This document shows positions 1-5,715 of a stretch of DNA of 7,174 bases, in pieces. The notes under the pieces are model-generated. The model searched no databases. It was given only the letters and a program-made list of their open reading frames with translations, and was not told the origin of the DNA. The stretch is from an uncultured Variovorax sp. (GTDB taxonomy: Bacteria; Pseudomonadota; Gammaproteobacteria; Burkholderiales; Burkholderiaceae). The DNA lies in the NCBI GenBank assembly GCA_946478645.1, contig CAMLCW010000269.1, positions 1 to 7,174 on the forward strand, written 5' to 3'. Position 1 is the first letter of the stretch. Each line of letters begins with the position of its first letter. The position numbers and the translations under genes are program-made.

Positions 1-947
1 ACGACCTTGGCCCAGCGCGCGCGTTCCTTGGCGAAGAACTGTTCTTCTTCGGCCGGCGCCATGGTCACCACCTCGGCGCCCTGCCCGGCGAGGCGCGAAC
101 GGATCTCCGCCGAGCGGATGACGGTGATCAGTGCCGTGTTGAGGCGCTGCACGATGGCGTCGGGCGTGCCCTTGGCCACGCGCACGCCTTGCCAGGTGCC
201 CGACTCGTAGCCCGGCAGGCCCTGCTCCGCGATGGTCGGCACGTCGCCGATCAGCGGCATGCGGGTCGACTTGGAAACGCCGAGCACCTTGAGCTTGCCG
301 CTCTGCACGTGCGGCAGCGTGGCCAGCATGCCGTTCATCAGCACCTGGGTCTGGCCGGCCACGGTGTCCTGCACCGCCTGCACGCCGCCCTTGTAGGGCA
401 CGTACTGCCAGCGCGCACCGCTCGCACGCTCCAGCGCCACGCCCGCGAGGTGCGGTGCGCTGCCGGTGGCGGTGACGGCGAAGTTGATGTCCGACTTCTT
501 GGACAGGGCCACCAGTTCCTTGAGGCTGTTGGCCTGCACCGACGGATGCACCACCAGCAGGTGGGGCGAATAGGCCAGCATCGTCACGCCGCGCAGGTCC
601 TTCGAAGGATCGAAGGCGAGCTTGGTGTAGACCGAGGGGCTGATCGCGAGCGCGCCGACATCGCACAGCAGCAGCGTGTAGCCGTCGGGGCGCGACTTGG
701 CGACGTGGTCGGCACCGAGGTTGCCGTTGGCGCCCGGCTTGTTCTCGACGATCACCGACTGGCCCAGCGCCTCCGACAGGGGCTGGCTGATCGAGCGCGC
801 GATGATGTCCGACGAGCCGCCCGGCGGGTACGGCACCACGATGCGGATGGGTTTGGCAGGCCAGGCATCGGCCGCCTGCACGCCACCGGCCGCGAGCAAC
901 CCGCCGCCAACGGCGCCGAGCACCAGGTCACGTCTTTTCAAGCTCAT
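1..947 (-). CDS. Bug/TctC-family periplasmic solute-binding protein, C-terminus cut by window edge
   Basis: This is a periplasmic binding protein of the Bug (TctC-like, tripartite tricarboxylate transporter) family, which captures small carboxylates or similar solutes. Starting at the ATG on the minus strand, 315 codons are open to the edge. The family is usually about 320-330 residues, so only a few residues are missing. The N-terminus (MSLKRRDLVLGAVGGG) is an export signal with a twin arginine, so Tat export is possible; cleavage is likely after the VQA or ADA near residue 25-28. Family hallmarks follow: PYPPGGSSDIIAR (about 39-51), an NKPGANGN loop, a PDGYTLL strand, VPYKGG, and later GDVPTIAEQGLPGYE and W.GVRVAKGTP. 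A clear Shine-Dalgarno (AGGAGA) precedes the start. No tctA or tctB membrane partner is visible, as is common for Bug proteins. It lies 80 bp downstream of the GntR gene and has its own predicted promoter. The ligand cannot be read from sequence; context suggests a uronate, aldarate or lactone. Confidence 0.93.
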   Translation of the reverse strand, partial: MSLKRRDLVLGAVGGGLLAAGGVQAADAWPAKPIRIVVPYPPGGSSDIIARSISQPLSEALGQSVIVENKPGANGNLGADHVAKSRPDGYTLLLCDVGALAISPSVYTKLAFDPSKDLRGVTMLAYSPHLLVVHPSVQANSLKELVALSKKSDINFAVTATGSAPHLAGVALERASGARWQYVPYKGGVQAVQDTVAGQTQVLMNGMLATLPHVQSGKLKVLGVSKSTRMPLIGDVPTIAEQGLPGYESGTWQGVRVAKGTPDAIVQRLNTALITVIRSAEIRSRLAGQGAEVVTMAPAEEEQFFAKERARWAKV

Positions 948-953
948 TCAGGG

Positions 954-959
954 TCTCCT
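954..959 (-). promoter_or_regulatory. Shine-Dalgarno of the Bug gene
   Basis: AGGAGA on the minus strand lies 6 nt before the ATG that ends at position 947. It supports this start over any internal one. It is one of only three good ribosome binding sites in the window; the others precede dctP and dctM. Confidence 0.75.
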
Positions 960-968
960 GTGGATGAT

Positions 969-998
969 GTTGTCAGTCATCGTACAACTACGAACAAC
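969..998. promoter_or_regulatory. candidate GntR operator in front of the Bug gene
   Basis: Plus-strand TCGTACAACTA (980-990) fits the FadR-subfamily consensus TNGTNNNACNA. Its complement contains AGTTGTACGA, which is identical over 10 bp to part of the palindrome in the divergent region (1873-1882). Read on the minus strand, two related 10-mers lie in tandem, GTTGTTCGTA (998-989) and GTTGTACGAT (988-979), one helical turn apart. An inverted GTTGT/ACAAC pair with a 10-bp gap spans 969-988. The cluster overlaps the predicted -10 box, a placement suited to repression. Binding by the adjacent regulator is inferred. Confidence 0.5.
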
Positions 999-1007
999 GC
1001 TTGTCCA
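979..1007 (-). promoter_or_regulatory. predicted sigma-70 promoter for the Bug gene
   Basis: On the minus strand, TGGACA (1007-1002, five of six to TTGACA) is followed after exactly 17 bp by TACGAT (984-979, four of six to TATAAT). Transcription would start near 971, giving a leader of about 25 nt that contains the Shine-Dalgarno. The -10 box overlaps the operator-like motif described separately. The prediction is by eye, with no transcript data. The Bug gene could also be reached by read-through from the regulator gene. Confidence 0.5.
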
Positions 1008-1011
1008 GCAC

Positions 1012-1036
1012 CGCGCCTGAAATTCCTTCAGGTGCG
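1012..1036 (-). other. weak hairpin across the end of the GntR gene
   Basis: Complementary arms at 1012-1020 and 1028-1036 enclose a 7-nt loop. In minus-strand RNA the stem has eight Watson-Crick pairs and one A-C mismatch; in plus-strand RNA the mismatch becomes a G-U pair. The regulator's TGA stop codon lies in one arm. No T-run follows on the minus strand, so it is not a typical intrinsic terminator. It might slow polymerase between the regulator and the Bug gene, or be chance in GC-rich DNA. Confidence 0.25.
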
Positions 1037-1849
1037 CGTGGCCGGCGCTTCGCCGGCGGCCTGCTGGGCGGCTTCCTGCGCCAGCCGCAGCCGCTCGCGG
1101 CTGTTGGTCAGGTGGATGCGCATGGCGGCGCGCGCCGACTCGGGATCGCGGCGCGCGATGGCGGCGTAGATCTCTTCATGCTCGCGGTTCACGCGGCTCA
1201 GGTATTCGCCGCGCCGGTCGTAGTTGCGGATCGCGGTGATGCGGGTGCGCGGGATGATCGTGGTGCCGAGGTGGCTCATGATGTCCGCGAAGTACGGATT
1301 GCCCGTGGCCTGCGCGATCTGCAGGTGGAAGCGGAAGTCGGGGGCCACCGTGTCCCCTGCCGCCGACACGTTGCGCTCGAAGTCGTCGAGCGCCTGGCGC
1401 ATCGCGAGCAGATGCGCCTCGGTGCGCCGCGTGGCGGCGAGCCCCGCGGATTCGGTCTCCAGGCTGATGCGCAGCTCGAGCACGGCGAGCACGTCGACCG
1501 AGGTCGCGATGTCAGCGGAATCGAGCCGGAACATGCCGGCGGCGCGCGGCTGCAGCACGAAGGTGCCGACGCCGTGGTGGGTCTCGACCAGGCCCGCGGC
1601 CTGCAGCTTGGAGAGCGCCTCGCGCACCACGGTGCGGCTGACGCCGAAGGACTGCATGATCGCCGACTCGGTCGGCAGCTTGTCGCCGGGGCGCAGTTGC
1701 TGGCTGCGGATCTTCTCGCCGAGGTCTTCGACCAGGCCGTGCGCAAGGCCCCGGGCGCGCGGCCTGGACCGGCCCGCGAAGGGCCCGCCGGCGGCGGCTT
1801 CGGTCGCCGTTGCCTGGTTTGAGGGATTACCCGCAGTCGTCTGGGCCAT
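1028..1849 (-). CDS. GntR-family transcriptional regulator, FadR/FCD subgroup
   Basis: This DNA-binding regulator is probably the local switch for the divergent uronate genes, itself and the Bug gene. Starting from ATG 1849 it has 273 residues. An Ala/Thr/Gly-rich, probably disordered tail of about 38 residues is followed by a winged helix-turn-helix (about 39-98: PGDKLPTESAIMQSFGVSR, then VVREALSKLQAAGLV and the wing HHGVGTFV). A helical FCD effector domain follows (about 118-250), with the expected metal-site residues D171 and H175 (in DFRFHLQIAQATGNPYF), H224 (REHEEIY) and H246 (MRIHL). An in-frame GTG lies two codons upstream at 1855. I prefer the ATG because the predicted transcription start falls at or just before it. 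Related FadR-type proteins control hexuronate genes in Proteobacteria (GguR is one name I recall), but this protein's orthology was not tested. FCD domains typically bind small carboxylates or sugar acids, and here an aldaro-lactone or uronate is plausible. Confidence 0.93.
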   Translation of the reverse strand: MAQTTAGNPSNQATATEAAAGGPFAGRSRPRARGLAHGLVEDLGEKIRSQQLRPGDKLPTESAIMQSFGVSRTVVREALSKLQAAGLVETHHGVGTFVLQPRAAGMFRLDSADIATSVDVLAVLELRISLETESAGLAATRRTEAHLLAMRQALDDFERNVSAAGDTVAPDFRFHLQIAQATGNPYFADIMSHLGTTIIPRTRITAIRNYDRRGEYLSRVNREHEEIYAAIARRDPESARAAMRIHLTNSRERLRLAQEAAQQAAGEAPATRT

Positions 1850-1856
1850 GGTCACG

Positions 1857-1885
1857 ATAATAATCCGGACTCAGTTGTACGACAA
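1857..1885 (-). promoter_or_regulatory. promoter of the GntR gene, implying a leaderless mRNA
   Basis: On the minus strand, TTGTCG (1885-1880) and TATTAT (1862-1857, five of six to TATAAT) are separated by exactly 17 bp. The usual start about 7 nt after the -10 box falls at 1850-1849, at the A of the ATG. No Shine-Dalgarno fits upstream, consistent with a leaderless message. The -35 box lies inside the palindromic operator, so bound regulator should block its own promoter. Confidence 0.6.
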
Positions 1886-1886
1886 C
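1874..1886. promoter_or_regulatory. palindromic operator of the FadR/GntR type
   Basis: GTTGTACGACAAC consists of perfect 5-bp inverted arms around a 3-bp centre. The inner 11 bp (1875-1885) match the FadR-subfamily consensus TNGTNNNACNA at every fixed position. An outer inverted repeat TCAGTT/AACTGA (1871-1876 and 1891-1896) surrounds it off-centre. The site lies between the regulator and the udh operon and covers the regulator's -35 box, so it could control both directions. I could not identify a convincing sigma-70 promoter for the rightward operon in this gap. Confidence 0.7.
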
Positions 1887-1905
1887 AGATAACTGAACAC
1901 TTCCT

Positions 1906-1919
1906 GCCGCCCGGGCGGC
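1906..1919. repeat. 14-bp perfect GC palindrome in the udh leader
   Basis: GCCGCCCGGGCGGC is fully self-complementary and lies 18 bp before the udh start. As RNA it could form only a 5-bp stem with a CCGG loop. It could be a second protein-binding site, a small hairpin affecting translation of udh, which lacks a good ribosome binding site, or a chance product of high GC. Confidence 0.4.
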
Positions 1920-1937
1920 GTCCAACGCTCGCAAGAC

Positions 1938-2762
1938 ATGCCGACCACCGAACAAGCCTCCCCTCCCCGACTCCATCGGCTGCTGCTGACCGGCGCGGCC
2001 GGCGGCCTGGGCAAGGTGCTGCGCGAACGCCTGCGCCCCTATGCCGGCATCCTGCGCCTGTCGGACATCGCGGCGCTCGCGCCGGCCGAAGGCGCGCACG
2101 AGGAGGTCGTGCCCTGCGATCTCTCCGACAAGACCGCGGTGCATGCGCTGGTCGAGGGCTGCGATGCGATCGTGCACCTCGGCGGGGTCTCGGTCGAGCG
2201 CCCGTTCGAGGAGATCCTCGAGGCCAACATCAAGGGCGTGTTCCACATCTACGAAGCCGCGCGCCGCCACGGCGTGGAGCGCGTGGTGTTCGCCAGCTCC
2301 AACCACGTGATCGGCTTCTACCAGCAAACCGAGCACCTCGACGCCCATGCCGCGCGCCGGCCCGACGGCTACTACGGGCTGTCGAAGTCCTTCGGCGAGG
2401 ACGTGGCGCAGTTCTACTTCGACCGCTGGGGCATCGAGACGGTCAGCATCCGCATCGGCTCGTCGTTCCCCGAGCCGCTCAATCGCCGGATGATGAGCAC
2501 CTGGCTCAGCTACCGCGACCTGACCACACTGATCGAGAAGTCGCTCTTCACGCCCGGCGTGAAGCACACGGTGGTCTACGGCATGTCGGCCAACCGCGAC
2601 GTCTGGTGGGACAACGGCGCGGCCGCGCACCTGGGCTTCGTGCCGCAGGACAGCTCCGAAGTGTTCCGCGCCAAGGTCGAGGCGCAGCCGCCGGTGGCGC
2701 CCACCGATCCCAATGCGATCTACCAGGGCGGCGCCTTCACGGCGCAGGGCCCGTTCGAATGA
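1938..2762 (+). CDS. udh: uronate dehydrogenase (NAD-dependent, SDR family)
   Basis: This cytoplasmic enzyme oxidises D-galacturonate or D-glucuronate at C1 with NAD+ to the aldaro-1,5-lactone, the first step of the oxidative uronate pathway (EC 1.1.1.203). The 274-residue protein is an extended short-chain dehydrogenase: GAAGGLG nucleotide loop (19-25), D43 at the end of the second strand for NAD+ preference, and Y146-x3-K150 in YYGLSK. It closely resembles the Agrobacterium enzyme as I remember it. With a constant offset of 10, the remembered active-site residues S75, S111, N112, H113, Y136, S165 and R174 fall on S85, S121, N122, H123, Y146, S175 and R184 here, all conserved. The N-terminus is about 10 residues longer. 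The start has only a weak ribosome binding site, but the reading frame supports it. It is first in the rightward operon, with 84 bp to dctP. Uronate is the expected substrate, although the galacturonate versus glucuronate preference cannot be read. Confidence 0.93.
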   Translation: MPTTEQASPPRLHRLLLTGAAGGLGKVLRERLRPYAGILRLSDIAALAPAEGAHEEVVPCDLSDKTAVHALVEGCDAIVHLGGVSVERPFEEILEANIKGVFHIYEAARRHGVERVVFASSNHVIGFYQQTEHLDAHAARRPDGYYGLSKSFGEDVAQFYFDRWGIETVSIRIGSSFPEPLNRRMMSTWLSYRDLTTLIEKSLFTPGVKHTVVYGMSANRDVWWDNGAAAHLGFVPQDSSEVFRAKVEAQPPVAPTDPNAIYQGGAFTAQGPFE

Positions 2763-2834
2763 ACAACCGACAAGAAGCAGCAGCCGCGCGCCTCACGGGC
2801 CGCGCTGTGGCCAGCTGACACACCCCTTCAACCC

Positions 2835-2840
2835 AGGAGA
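2835..2840 (+). promoter_or_regulatory. strong Shine-Dalgarno of dctP
   Basis: AGGAGA lies 6 nt before the dctP ATG. The neighbouring starts of udh, dctQ, the hydroxyacid dehydrogenase and the amidohydrolase lack such a site, so the binding protein is probably the most strongly translated gene of the operon. That suits a soluble receptor needed in excess over its membrane parts. Confidence 0.75.
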
Positions 2841-2846
2841 CTTTCC

Positions 2847-3839
2847 ATGACCTTTCGCCGAACCCTGATGGCCGCCTGCGCTGCCGCCACCGCCCTTGCC
2901 TGCCTTGGCGCACCCGGCCTTGCCGCGGCGCAGAAGATGACGCTCAAAGCGTCCGACGTCCATCCCGCGGGCTACCCGAACGTGGTGGCCGTCGAATCGA
3001 TGGGCAAGAAACTCGAGGCCGCGACCAACGGCCGCATCAAGATCCAGATGTTCCCGGGCGGCGTGCTCGGCTCGGAGAAGGAAGTCGTCGAGCAGACGCA
3101 GGTGGGCGCGATCCAGATCGCGCGCATCTCGCTGGGCGTGCTCGGCCCGGTAGTGCCCGACGTGAACGTGTTCAACATGCCTTTCGTGTTCCGCGACGAG
3201 GCGCACATGCGCAAGGTGATCGACGGCGAGATCGGCGCCGAGATCCTCGAACGCATCACCGCGAGCCCGGCCAGGCTGGTCGCGCTCGGCTGGATGGACA
3301 GCGGCTCGCGCAGCCTCTACACCAAGAAGCCGGTGCGCAGCCCCGCCGACCTCAAGGGCCAGAAGATCCGCATGATGGGCAACCCGCTGTTCGTGGACAC
3401 CATGAACGCGATGGGCGGCAACGGCATCTCGATGGGCCACACCGAGGTGTTCAGCGCGCTGCAGACCGGCGTGATCGACGGCGCGGAGAACAACCCGCCG
3501 ACCTACTTCACGACCAACCAGTACACCACCGGCGCCAAGTACTACACGCAGACCAACCACCTGATCATTCCCGAGATCTTCGTGATGTCGAAGATCACCT
3601 GGGACAAGCTCACGCCGGCCGACCAGGCACTGGTCAAGAAGTTCTCGCGCGAGGCGCAGATGGAGCAGCGCGTGCTGTGGGACAAGAGCGTGGCCGAGTA
3701 CACGGCCAAGCTCAAGGCCGGCGGCGTGGAGTTCATCAACGTCGACAACAAGCCGTTCTACGAGGCCACTGCGCCGGTGCGCGCCAAGTACGGCGCGGCC
3801 TACGCCGACCTGATCAAGCGCATCGACGCCGTCAAGTAA
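2847..3839 (+). CDS. dctP: TRAP transporter solute-binding protein, probably for uronates
   Basis: This periplasmic receptor of a TRAP transporter delivers a carboxylate to DctQM. At 330 residues it is of normal family length. The N-terminus (MTFRRTLMAACAAATAL) is a Sec signal peptide with probable cleavage after LAAA, near residue 28. DctP features include a short strand MTLKASDVHP, FPGGVLGSEKEVVEQ (69-83), and FNMPFVFRDEAHMRKV (109-124). GQKIRMMGNPLF (171-182) carries R175, the arginine expected to hold the substrate carboxylate, and QTGVIDGAENNP (206-217) is the typical C-lobe signature. TRAP receptors binding galacturonate and glucuronate are known from Burkholderiales such as Polaromonas. 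Together with the udh neighbour this makes a hexuronate ligand likely, but specificity is inferred from context. The next gene, dctQ, begins 45 bp after its stop. Confidence 0.92.
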   Translation: MTFRRTLMAACAAATALACLGAPGLAAAQKMTLKASDVHPAGYPNVVAVESMGKKLEAATNGRIKIQMFPGGVLGSEKEVVEQTQVGAIQIARISLGVLGPVVPDVNVFNMPFVFRDEAHMRKVIDGEIGAEILERITASPARLVALGWMDSGSRSLYTKKPVRSPADLKGQKIRMMGNPLFVDTMNAMGGNGISMGHTEVFSALQTGVIDGAENNPPTYFTTNQYTTGAKYYTQTNHLIIPEIFVMSKITWDKLTPADQALVKKFSREAQMEQRVLWDKSVAEYTAKLKAGGVEFINVDNKPFYEATAPVRAKYGAAYADLIKRIDAVK

Positions 3840-3884
3840 GCCCGCCCCTCGGCGACATCGAACGACGAACACACACCTGCACCC

Positions 3885-4418
3885 ATGGCTCAAACCGTTC
3901 CGCGTCTGCTCGACGCCGTCTATCGTTTCTGTATCTGGGGGGCCGGTGCCTCCATCGTCGTCATGTCGCTGATCGTGCCCTGGGGTGTGTTCACGCGCTA
4001 CATGCTCGGCACCGGCTCGAACTGGCCGGAGCCGATCGCGATCATGCTGATGGTGATCTTCACCTTCCTGGGCACGGCGGCGTCGTACCGCGCCGGGGCC
4101 CACATCGCGGTCGCGATGCTGACCGACCGCTTGCCGCCCGCGATGCAGAAGGGTGCGGACGTGCTCGCCAATCTCGTGATGGCGGCGGTCTGCGTCTTCG
4201 TCGTGGTCTGGGGCACCAAGCTGGTGATGGGCACCTGGGGCCAGTCGCTCGATTCGCTGCCCTGGATGCCTGTGGGCGCCACCTACGCGCCGCTGCCGAT
4301 CGGCAGTTTCCTCACGCTGCTGTTCGTGCTCGAACGCATCTTCATCGGCCCGCAGTGGCACCGTCCGATCGTCAGCTTCGGCGACGCGGCGGCCGACTTC
4401 GAAGCGGAGGTTCGCTGA
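3885..4418 (+). CDS. dctQ: TRAP transporter small membrane subunit
   Basis: This is the small inner-membrane subunit of the TRAP transporter, which pairs with DctM and helps dock the loaded receptor. The 177-residue protein has four hydrophobic segments (about 14-37, 48-68, 91-112 and 134-155), the expected DctQ topology. The family signature FTRYMLGTGSNWPEPIAIML appears at 36-55 (R38, Y39, W47, E49). It is followed by a HIAVAML segment at 73-79, the usual position of the conserved short stretch after helix 2. The acidic C-terminal tail ends in EAEVR. No good Shine-Dalgarno precedes the ATG; the preceding bases are AC-rich. Its stop codon overlaps the dctM start by one base (TGATG), so the two subunits are probably translationally coupled. 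Confidence 0.92.
   Translation: MAQTVPRLLDAVYRFCIWGAGASIVVMSLIVPWGVFTRYMLGTGSNWPEPIAIMLMVIFTFLGTAASYRAGAHIAVAMLTDRLPPAMQKGADVLANLVMAAVCVFVVVWGTKLVMGTWGQSLDSLPWMPVGATYAPLPIGSFLTLLFVLERIFIGPQWHRPIVSFGDAAADFEAEVR
4406..4410 (+). promoter_or_regulatory. Shine-Dalgarno of dctM within the end of dctQ
   Basis: GGAGG lies 7 nt upstream of the ATG at 4418 and inside the last codons of dctQ. It fixes the dctM start at the TGATG junction rather than at any earlier in-frame codon. Confidence 0.8.
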
Positions 4419-5701
4419 TGGACGCGCTCGTTCTGCTCGGCAGCTTCTTTCTTCTGATGATGGTGGGCGTGCCGATCGCCTACGCGCTCGGCATGGCCGC
4501 CCTGGTGGGCGCCGTCTGGATCGAGCTGCCCGTCGACGCGGTGATGATCCAGATCGCCTCGGGCGTCAACAAGTTCTCGCTGCTCGCGATCCCGTTCTTC
4601 GTGCTGGCCGGCGCGATCATGGCCGAAGGCGGCATGGCGCGGCGGCTGGTTGCCTTTGCCAGCGTGCTCGTGGGCTTCCTGCGCGGCGGGCTGTCGCTGG
4701 TCAACATCCTGGCGTCGACCTTCTTCGGCGCGATCTCGGGCAGCTCGGTGGCCGACACGGCCTCGATCGGCTCGGTGCTGATCCCCGAGATGGAGAAGAA
4801 GGGCTACCCGCGCGACTTCTCCACCGCCGTCACCGTGAGCGGTTCGATCCAGGCCACGCTGATTCCGCCGAGCCACAACGCCGTGATCTATTCGCTGGCG
4901 GCAGGCGGCTCGGTGTCGGTGGGCGCGCTGTTCATGGCGGGCGTGCTGCCGGGCTTGCTGCTCGGGCTGACGATCGCCGGACTGTGCCTCTACACCGCGC
5001 GCAAGCGCAATTTTCCCAAGGGCGAACCCATTCCGATGCGCCAGGCGCTGCGCATCTGCGTGGAAGCGCTCTGGGGCCTGATGACCATGGTCATCATCCT
5101 CGGCGGCATCCTGTCGGGCGTGTTCACCGCCAACGAGTCGGCCTCGATCGCGGTGCTCTGGGCCTTCTTCGTCACGATGTTCATCTATCGCGACTACAAA
5201 TGGCGCGACCTGCCCAAGCTGATCCACCGCACGGTCAAGACCGTGACCATCGTGATGATCCTGATCGGCTTCGCGGCGGCCTTCGGCTACATCATGACGC
5301 TGATGCAGATCCCGACCACGGTGACCACGTTCTTCACCAGCGTGTCGAACGACAAGTATGTGATCCTGCTGCTGGTCAATGTCATGCTGCTGCTGCTGGG
5401 CACGCTGATGGACATGGCGCCGCTGATCCTGATCTGCACGCCGATCCTGCTGCCGGTGGTCACGAGCCTGGGCGTCGATCCGGTGCACTTCGGCATGATC
5501 ATGATCGTGAACCTCGGCCTCGGCCTGATCACGCCGCCGGTGGGCACCGTGCTCTTCGTGGGAAGCGCGGTGGCCAAGCTGCCGATCGGCGTGGTCACAC
5601 GCGCGATGGTGCCCTTCTTCGTGGCGCTGCTGATCGTGCTCATGATGGTGACCTTCATGCCGTGGCTGTCGCTCTGGCTGCCGCGCGCGCTCGGCCTCTG
5701 A
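4418..5701 (+). CDS. dctM: TRAP transporter large membrane subunit
   Basis: This is the large inner-membrane subunit that forms the ion-driven transport channel of the TRAP system; in characterised members uptake is sodium-coupled. The 427 residues match the usual DctM length. It is strongly hydrophobic throughout with about 11-12 membrane segments. Family signatures include AIPFFVLAGAIMAEGG (57-72), FFGAISGSSVADTASIG (102-118), LIPPSHNAVIYS (148-159) with the PPS hairpin, FTANESASIAVLWAF (236-250), LLGTLMDMAPLILICTPILLP (326-346), and GLGLITPPVGTVLF (367-380), the mirror-image hairpin of the second half. The reading frame is open far upstream, but the start at 4418 is set by a GGAGG site and by the TGATG overlap with dctQ. 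The next gene begins 14 bp after its stop. The chain is intact, with no frameshift or missing helix. Substrate is assigned by context to uronates. Confidence 0.95.
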   Translation: MDALVLLGSFFLLMMVGVPIAYALGMAALVGAVWIELPVDAVMIQIASGVNKFSLLAIPFFVLAGAIMAEGGMARRLVAFASVLVGFLRGGLSLVNILASTFFGAISGSSVADTASIGSVLIPEMEKKGYPRDFSTAVTVSGSIQATLIPPSHNAVIYSLAAGGSVSVGALFMAGVLPGLLLGLTIAGLCLYTARKRNFPKGEPIPMRQALRICVEALWGLMTMVIILGGILSGVFTANESASIAVLWAFFVTMFIYRDYKWRDLPKLIHRTVKTVTIVMILIGFAAAFGYIMTLMQIPTTVTTFFTSVSNDKYVILLLVNVMLLLLGTLMDMAPLILICTPILLPVVTSLGVDPVHFGMIMIVNLGLGLITPPVGTVLFVGSAVAKLPIGVVTRAMVPFFVALLIVLMMVTFMPWLSLWLPRALGL

Positions 5702-5715
5702 ACCGTTCCGATCCG

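Noticed and set aside
1013..1038. Intrinsic terminator after the GntR gene
   Set aside because: The hairpin arms exist, but the stem contains a mismatch in the minus-strand RNA and no U-run follows, so I list it only as a weak hairpin.
189..1169. Long plus-strand open frame (326 codons) across the Bug and GntR region
   Set aside because: It is the antisense shadow of two well-supported minus-strand genes. It is Arg/His/Gly-rich with no domain signature, as is typical of GC-rich shadows.
1865..1905. Rightward sigma-70 promoter for udh
   Set aside because: No pair of -35 and -10 hexamers with 16-18 bp spacing scored convincingly by eye, although a promoter must exist nearby.
2775..2815. Terminator or attenuator between udh and dctP
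   Set aside because: Only short imperfect GC pairings can be drawn, with no following T-run. The same-strand spacing fits one operon.
2793..4361. Minus-strand open frame of 522 codons opposite dctP and dctQ
   Set aside because: The translation is rich in His, Arg, Asp and Glu with no recognisable fold, and the plus strand carries clear TRAP genes.
3677..4417. N-terminal extension of the dctM frame, which is open from 3677
   Set aside because: It overlaps all of dctQ, is Arg/His-rich, and lacks membrane segments. The GGAGG site and TGATG junction set the dctM start at 4418.
4984..5715. N-terminal extension of the hydroxyacid dehydrogenase frame
   Set aside because: The extra sequence is the out-of-frame shadow of dctM. 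The protein from ATG 5716 has the normal family length and N-terminus.
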